DNA from: Lotus japonicus
Taxonomy: Eukaryota; Streptophyta; Magnoliopsida; Fabales; Fabaceae
Length of the DNA: 64,000 nt
Direction: 5' to 3'
NCBI RefSeq assembly: GCF_012489685.1
Contig: NC_080042.1
Coordinates: 43,762,066-43,826,065 of the forward strand
Part shown: piece after piece, positions 58,385 through 64,000 of the stretch
How positions within the stretch are numbered: the stretch's first letter is position 1
How the letters are laid out: each line of letters starts with the position of its first letter
Notes under the pieces: model-generated
Seen by the model: only the letters and a program-made list of their open reading frames with translations
Told to the model about the DNA's origin: nothing
Database searches by the model: none
Program-made: the position numbers and the translations under genes

Positions 58385-59409
58385 TGTAAGACCCAAGTTT
58401 TTAAACTTATGTCAAGTAAATAAAATCCTATTCACGATTAGGGATGATGTATCGTGAAGGGAAACCTGAACAAGAGTTTACCAAATGAAATAAATTTATG
58501 AAGGAGAAAGTTCAGGAAAAGTTCCAGGATTGTACCAGAATCGATAAAAGGTATAGCACGATCGATATACGCTTAAACCTAGGTCAGAAACCCTAGTATA
58601 TAGCTAGTTTTCACTTAAAGTCACGATGGAAATTAATTCCAAAAAAATCTTCAGAGAACTGTTAGAACTTCTCTTATTCCTTATATAACAAGCGTTTCAA
58701 GGCGAAACCCTAGAATCTACGAACGTCCGATTCCAATCATCGGAAGGTTGCCGAAACTAAAACCCTGATAGTTCAAAACCCTAGAATCCACCGACAATGA
58801 AGACTTTTTCTATTCGGAGCTTCAAATGAAGATTCTACACGCGTAAACCCATTTCTCTTGATGATTTCAATCTTTCTTCAGAAGGAAGTTTTCTATTCCG
58901 ACATTCGATGCAAAAAGTAACTTATCGGGTAAAATAGTTTTACACCGACTTTGCATTAGTCACCTAAAATACCAGGAAACCTCTTTTGAGTTTTGGATTT
59001 ATATCGCCAAAACCTATCCTAGAATTCACGGAGAATGAAGTCGGAAAAATCAGATTCGCGAAACTTTCATTTTCCCGCGTTTTTCCAATCTCTATATATA
59101 GCCAAGAAATGAGAAAAAAATCACAAAACTCACCCAAAAACCCACCCAAGGCCGCGAGTTTGCTAGGAGGAGAAGGAGAGGAGATTTTCTTCATTTCTTG
59201 CTTGATCGTTGATCCAACAGTTGCTACTTGAAAGTTTCGAGGTATAGTCGCTAATCCTTACCTCTGATCGTCTTTTCCATAGCTTTTCTCTATGTCTTTC
59301 TGTGCTCATAGTTTTGAGGTTTTTGCAAAACTATCCTGAATACTTCATCTTTGATTCTAAACCTCTTCCTTATGTTCCCAAGAGCATGTTTATCTAATAA
59401 TACTGCGCC
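58385..59409 (+). mobile_element. Long gypsy-type LTR, 5' part, split by a sister LTR
   Basis: Starts TGTAAGACCCAAG at 58385. Closely related to the LTR at 14996 over its first kilobase. It is interrupted at 59409 by the insertion at 59410-63854 and resumes at 63860. The rest lies beyond the window. Upstream flank ATCTC is the TSD candidate. Confidence 0.85.
59090..59102 (+). promoter_or_regulatory. LTR TATA box
   Basis: CTCTATATATAGCC about 705 bp from the LTR start, equivalent to CATATAG near 15705. Confidence 0.55.
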
Positions 59410-59954
59410 TGTAAGACCCAAGTTTTTAAGCTTAGAATAAGTGGAAGAGATTTCCATTTACGAGTAGGTTTGATGGATCGTGAAGGAAAAACCTGAACAA
59501 GAGTTCATCGAAAGGAATAAATTTATGAAGGAGAAAGTTCAGGAAAAGTCTAACGATTGTATCAGAATCGATAAAAGGTATAGCACGATCGATATACGCT
59601 TAAACCTAGGTCAGAAACCCTAGTAAATAGCTAGTTTTCACTTAAAGTCACGATGGAAACTAATTCCAAAAAATCTTCAGAGAAACGTTAGAACTTCTCT
59701 TATTCCATATATAACAAGCGTTTCGAGGCGAAACTCTAGGATCTACGAACGTCCGATTCCAATCATCGGAAGTTTGCCGAAACTAAAACCCTGATAGTTC
59801 AAAAACCCTAGAATCAACCGACAATGAAGACTTTCTCTATTCAGAGCTTCAAACGAAGATTCCACACGCGTACACCTATTTCTCTCGATGTTTCTAATCT
59901 TTCTTCAGAAGGAAGTTTTCTCATCCGACATCAATTGCAAAAAGTAGTTTTGCG

Positions 59955-60700
59955 GTATATTTTGAAGCAGACTGCGTTCAAGCCATTTTCTCACTTAAAT
60001 GAACCCGATGCAAGTATCGTCCTTTCTTGGATCGACACTTAGCTTAGATGCACAATATGACAACGTCATATTTATTCTAAATGTCTCAAAATTATTATGT
60101 AGCTCAATTTTTACTCATTTCTTTGTCCATGGATCATTTTAATTTGCTCAAAGTGATCCAAATTTATATTTTATTATTTCATAAAATTTCTCATAATTTT
60201 TAGGATAATGATATATCATTCTTATATTTTTCTCTTAACTTTATGAGCTAAATTCTACGGTATCTAAACCAATTTGTACCGTTAAATATTGTATTATAAC
60301 GTGTATATATATATATATAACTCACGCACACCCTCCCTCACAATTCTAATCCTCACGTTCACTCTCTGTTTCTTTCCCTCATCACCGACTATACACACAC
60401 AAAATGAATATACTAAATTATCTCCACTATTTCTTCTTGCTTTAAGTACTGAAGAAAACAAATAAACTTTTCTTTCAAACTCTTGTCACAAAATCAAATT
60501 CCATTCTCACTCTCTTTAACGTGTCTCTGTGGCAGCACCTACAAATTTCTCCATCAAATTTCTATTCCATATTACTTTCTCCTACCACTAGTGCAAGAGC
60601 CTTGTCTATTTAATTAAATCAAGAAGAATCAGATATGATCATTTTCACAATTGAAGAAGAGAGGCCGTGAGCAAGTAGGAAGTGGAGATTCCGGCACCGT
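59955..60700 (+). other. Foreign-looking U3/leader segment in inner LTR
   Basis: Sisters at 58935-59200 and 15540-15830 share a short U3 and TATA segment here. This copy instead has about 740 bp of AT-rich sequence with (TA)n at 60302-60318, a CT-rich leader-like stretch (CACACCCTCCCTCAC...CTCTCTGTTTCTTTCCC) and ACACACACAAAATG. Similarity resumes near CGAGGTACTGATGC...CCTTACCTCTGATCG. Confidence 0.6.
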
Positions 60701-61417
60701 TTCGTCGTTTCTTGACCGATCGTAGCACTGACAGTTGCTACGCGTAGACCTCGAGGTACTGATGCTTTTCCTTACCTCTGATCGTAAATTCTGTCGCTTT
60801 TCTCTATGTCTTTCTGTGCTCATAGTTTTGAGGTTTTTGCGAAACTATCCTGATAATTCCATTTTTGATTCTAAACATCTTCCCTACGTTCTCCTGAGTA
60901 TGTTTAGCTAATAATACTGCGCCGATTCTCGAAAAACTACTGTCGAGTTTCAATTCTGCTTAAAATACCCATTTTGGGGTAAAGCTTCGTCCTTTGGGCT
61001 GAAAACTATCGCCTTAGCTTAGTGCTAGTAGGATTAGTTGTCATAAACGTCGTTGGTGACGTCCCCATCCAATTTGCTTTTCGAAATTTCAGTTTTGAAT
61101 TTCTGAGCTAAAAATATTGACCAAAATACCCCTGCGACAGTTTTCGATCCGATAATTTTTCCGAGTTTAGAATACCCTTAGTTACGGCTAATGATAGCAT
61201 AGGAACCAAGTTTGATCGAAGAAAAATCGACCCACCTATTTGTGAATAGTGGCCGAGAGCTATAGAGGGGGAGGAGGAAAATTTCTTTTTCAAAAATTTG
61301 TCCTTTCGCGCTAGATTATCGTACCTCGGAGTATGTACTACTTCGTGTAACCTTAGTGAGTATTGATAGCTTAGTTTCCGATAGATTTTGATAGAATTCT
61401 GTGGTTTTACTTTAAAG

Positions 61418-61495
61418 GTTCATTTGAAGAGTTTCCCGAGGAACAACGCTTTGCTTGTGAGGAAGAGTTGGAAGATCACCCTGGAGAATCTTCAG
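61418..61495 (+). other. Conserved 78-nt exon-like segment in solo LTR
   Basis: Between TTTACTTTAAAG and a consensus donor TCAG/GTGAGG. Open only in the conserved phase, reading SFEEFPEEQRFACEEELEDH.... It is the best match to the segment at 16524-16601. Confidence 0.55.
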
Positions 61496-62204
61496 GTGAG
61501 GGCTACTCACTGAATCTTTAGTTAATGCTTAGGGTCGATGCTTTCGACATTGATTTACTGTTTATGCACTTGTGTGTGGTTGACTGGAAAAATGTTTTCT
61601 GAGGCTTCGGCTGACAATGTAGATGATTCATCTACTGAATGTTTTTGAGATTGAATTACATGCTATGTGCTATGTGGGTAATCTAGGATGTGTGGTGCAT
61701 GCTTTATATGCTTAGTGTTACGTGTTTATTCTGAGATGTATTGATATATGACATGTTTGTTGACTGTGATGATTTAATTATGTCTTTAGCTGATATCTGT
61801 GATTCTGAGTAGTGAGAATAGCGGGCAGGTCATGCCGATTTTATTTTGAGAGTTTTGAGAAAGTTTGATAGGACGAATGAGATTCGGGCCTTGTTATGGT
61901 TTTCATGGATCGAGACATTCTCTAGAGTCATTTGGGATTTGGAGATCCCGAGAACTTATAAGTTTTTGCGATAAGACTAAAAAGATATTATTTTGTAAAG
62001 AAAACTCATAAGACATTAAACAACCTCTAAATCTTCAAATAAGGATAATAAACTCGAAAGGAAGCTTAGGATGCAAATCTTAGTTTTGGAAAACGAGAAG
62101 TGTCGTCGGATCCAAGTGTTGAGGAGATGGTAAGTTCTGAGTATGTTGATACTCTTGTGCTCTGGGAGCAGTTGTGTTGATAGGCTATATCCAAGGGATG
62201 AGCC

Positions 62205-62500
62205 GAGGAGCTTCACTGAGGCGTGAGACCTTGTGAATGCGGGATACTCCACTGAGGCGTGAGACCTTGTGGAAAACATGGATCTTCACTGAGGCGTGAG
62301 ACCTCGTGAACAACATGAAGCTTCACTGAGGCGTGAGACCTTGTGAATGCGTGAAACTTCACTGAAGCGTGATACTTCGTGCAAGTGTGTAAATTCACTG
62401 GGGCGTGAGACCCCGTGAAAGCATAAAACTTCACTGAAGCGTGAGACTTTGTGAATGTGTGAGACTCCACTGAAGCGTGAGACTTCGTGAGAGCAGTGAT
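62205..62500 (+). repeat. About 27-36-bp minisatellite in solo LTR
   Basis: Nine or so copies of TTCACTGAGGCGTGAGACCTTGTGAA with short variable spacers. It begins shortly after the anchor GTTGATACTCTTGTGCTCTGG, as in the LTR at 14996, whose array has an unrelated unit. Confidence 0.92.
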
Positions 62501-63203
62501 GACTCGAAGAGTTATCGTGAGTGGTTGCACTCATTTTATGATTATTGTATTTTGTCGCAGAATCGACTGTTACCTTAGGGTAAGCTTTTAGAGACATTAA
62601 TTTAGCTAGAACACGTGGCGACGTGTCGAGAGAGGTCGGAGACGTTGTTTGGCTAATCACATTGCATTCATGCACACATAGGAGGTTAATACACGGCGTG
62701 ATTACCGGACCTCGGTGGATTCCAAAATGGTCATAAGACCCGGATTTCCGCGAAAGAGCGTTTGTAGACGACTCTTAGTAGCAGACCGAAATGGCAGACC
62801 TTCGGGTTTACTGCTGATCTGACTATCGTTGTTGTTGGAGTAAGAGGCACGCAGGCAGAAATGGTCCCACCGTTGCTGGTGCTAGGATTGATCCGTTTGA
62901 TGCCCATCCGTTCCGGAATGCATTTGGTTAACTGGGTTAACCGCCATATCATTTCAAGCAACATGCATACTGACTTAGTTGCTGAGTGTGATTGATAATT
63001 GTTAAGTCTATTTGATGCATGCTACTTGTTATTACTTTCGTTACATTCATTGTGGAATATGCAACCCTAGGATGTTATCCCTAGCTATAAGCCTAAGAGG
63101 CTATTCTATTATCTATATCTATCGGTGCTATTATTTACATAATTCTTTGGAGTTGACCCTCGCGTCTTCTGTGTGTGATTTGGCGGACTACGCCCTTTGT
63201 CAG

Positions 63204-63253
63204 ATGTCCATGGCGGACTAGTTCATGATGGTTCACCCTTCGGGGGGAATTAG
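63204..63253 (+). pseudogene. Degenerate 3' exon-like segment of LTR-borne frame
   Basis: Follows GCCCTTTGTCAG. In phase it reads D-VHGGLVHDGSPFGGN then TAG (63251-63253), matching VEYGGLVRDGRPFGGT of the long copy. Downstream pieces (MLEQER, VVLDFE) suggest internal deletion. Confidence 0.5.
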
Positions 63254-63859
63254 GGTTGGGATGCTGGAACAGGAGCGCATCGCGGTCGCGAGAGGAGGAC
63301 GAATGGTGTACATAGACTAGGTCGTTCTGGATTTCGAATTCGGACGACGATCATGCTAGCATGTAGGACAGAGTGTTAGTGTGAGCTCCTCGAGATAGGA
63401 TTAGTGTAGGAGTAAAGTCTTAGCTCTGACCATCATTGTTTTCTTTGGGGACAGGGTAGTTTCCCGCCGATAGCTTTTTGTGTGATTTCTCTACGGAAAT
63501 CACAGAGAGTTGGTTGGACTTAGGAGGTCTTGTTTTAGGCCATCTGGGCTAACTCGTTCTTCTTTTTGAGGGTTTGTGTTGCGGACACTTAACCTTTCCT
63601 TTTGGATTGTACTTATTGCCTACGGGCGTTACTCTCTTTCACTTTCCGTCATTGGAGGTTACTCGTGACGAGGTTGGGTACTTACGGCGGGGGCTGTAAT
63701 TATTATTGTATATTAGTTCTGTTATCTTTCGCATTTGCGTTTTATTTATTTCAGTCTTATTTACATTATCGTCAAAAAAAAATATATTCACGTTTTTCCG
63801 CTTTAAGTTTCTTTTTGGTTACTGAAGTGACGCCACCGAATTCGGGGTGTTACAGCGCC

Positions 63860-64000
63860 GATTCTCGAAAAACTACCGTCGAGTTTCAATTCTGCTTAAA
63901 ATACCCATTTTGGGGTAAAGCTTCGTCCTTTGGGCTGAAAACTATCGCCTTAGCTTAGTGCTAGTAGGATTAGTTGTCCTAAACGTCGTTGGTGACGTCC
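63860..64000 (+). mobile_element. Outer long LTR, continuation
   Basis: Continues the LTR begun at 58385. 63860-64000 repeats 60925-61065 of the inner copy almost exactly (TTGGGCTGAAAACTATCGCC, GTCGTTGGTGACGTCC). Runs off the window. Confidence 0.85.

Larger units (their letters stand above)
59410..63854 (+). mobile_element. Solo LTR (4445 bp), long gypsy-type LTR family, nested in a sister LTR
   Basis: TGTAAGACCC at 59410 to GGGTGTTACA at 63854, with perfect TSD GCGCC (59405-59409 and 63855-63859). The outer LTR resumes with GATTCTCGAAAAACTACCGTCGAG, which this inner copy also contains at 60924. Region 59955-60700 is unlike the sisters (see findings). It contains the 78-nt segment, a GAGGCGTGAGAC minisatellite and a degraded 3' frame. 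Confidence 0.93.

Overview
The window looks like a transposon-packed heterochromatic or gene-poor stretch of a dicot nuclear genome. The evidence is one intron-containing single-copy gene, Ty1/copia Sirevirus elements with an envelope-like ORF, Ty3/gypsy chromovirus and Athila/Tat pieces, Helitron ends, MULE, hAT and Harbinger elements, and very AT-rich spacers. A legume is my best guess: the SIRE-type elements and the style of the long LTRs fit, but this is memory-based inference. No bacterial features, CRISPR arrays, rRNA or tRNA genes were recognised.

Layout. 1-3604: an LTR (minus) running off the left edge. 3605-8195: the 3' half of a plus-strand Sirevirus (copy A: decayed RT/RNase H, env-like ORF, 3' LTR). 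8196-9816: a Tat-like gypsy fragment with PBS, LTR and antisense extra ORF. 9817-22927: a minus-strand Sirevirus (copy B) with 5' LTR, PBS, gag, PR, IN, RT, RNase H and env-like ORF, split by an Athila-like LTR (11133-12298) and a 3.9-kb solo LTR (14996-18859, TSD GTGCT). 23305-28959: a probable Helitron carrying a MULE MITE and a 3.7-kb solo LTR (TSD ATGTT). 29210-30170: a copia relic. 30480-36285: a second Helitron terminus, then a large inverted duplication of a captured fragment of a plant TPR/UvrD-helicase-like (TRANK1-like) gene. 38781-40233: a Pack-MULE with two pieces of UDP-glucose 6-dehydrogenase. 42023-45786: the only intact gene, a six-exon TatD-family metal-dependent hydrolase. 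46174-49336: Harbinger-type elements with nested MULE and hAT insertions. 49857-54347: a 4.5-kb solo LTR (minus, TSD CTCAG) inserted at the very end of a hAT element. 55127-58384: a minus-strand gypsy chromovirus pol butted against a plus-strand gypsy protease fragment. 58385-64000: an LTR split by a sister LTR (59410-63854, TSD GCGCC).

The most interesting signal is inside the long LTR family (four complete copies plus one split copy). Each complete copy carries the same gene-like layout: a TATA box (three of the five copies clearly), a candidate leader donor, a 78-nt AG/GT-bounded segment (79 nt in one copy) that stays open in one phase, a long intron-like stretch holding a copy-specific minisatellite, and a 3' segment after a TGTCAG acceptor. 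Joining these segments in the predicted phase gives the same reading frame in all four copies, and one copy keeps a 149-codon 3' open frame. This suggests a spliced, LTR-borne protein gene. I know of no description of it, and no start codon could be assigned.

Apart from the TatD-family gene, nothing here looks like a functional host gene. The remaining reading frames are retroelement relics, captured fragments or chance frames. Nested insertions with intact TSDs give a relative chronology for most of the region.
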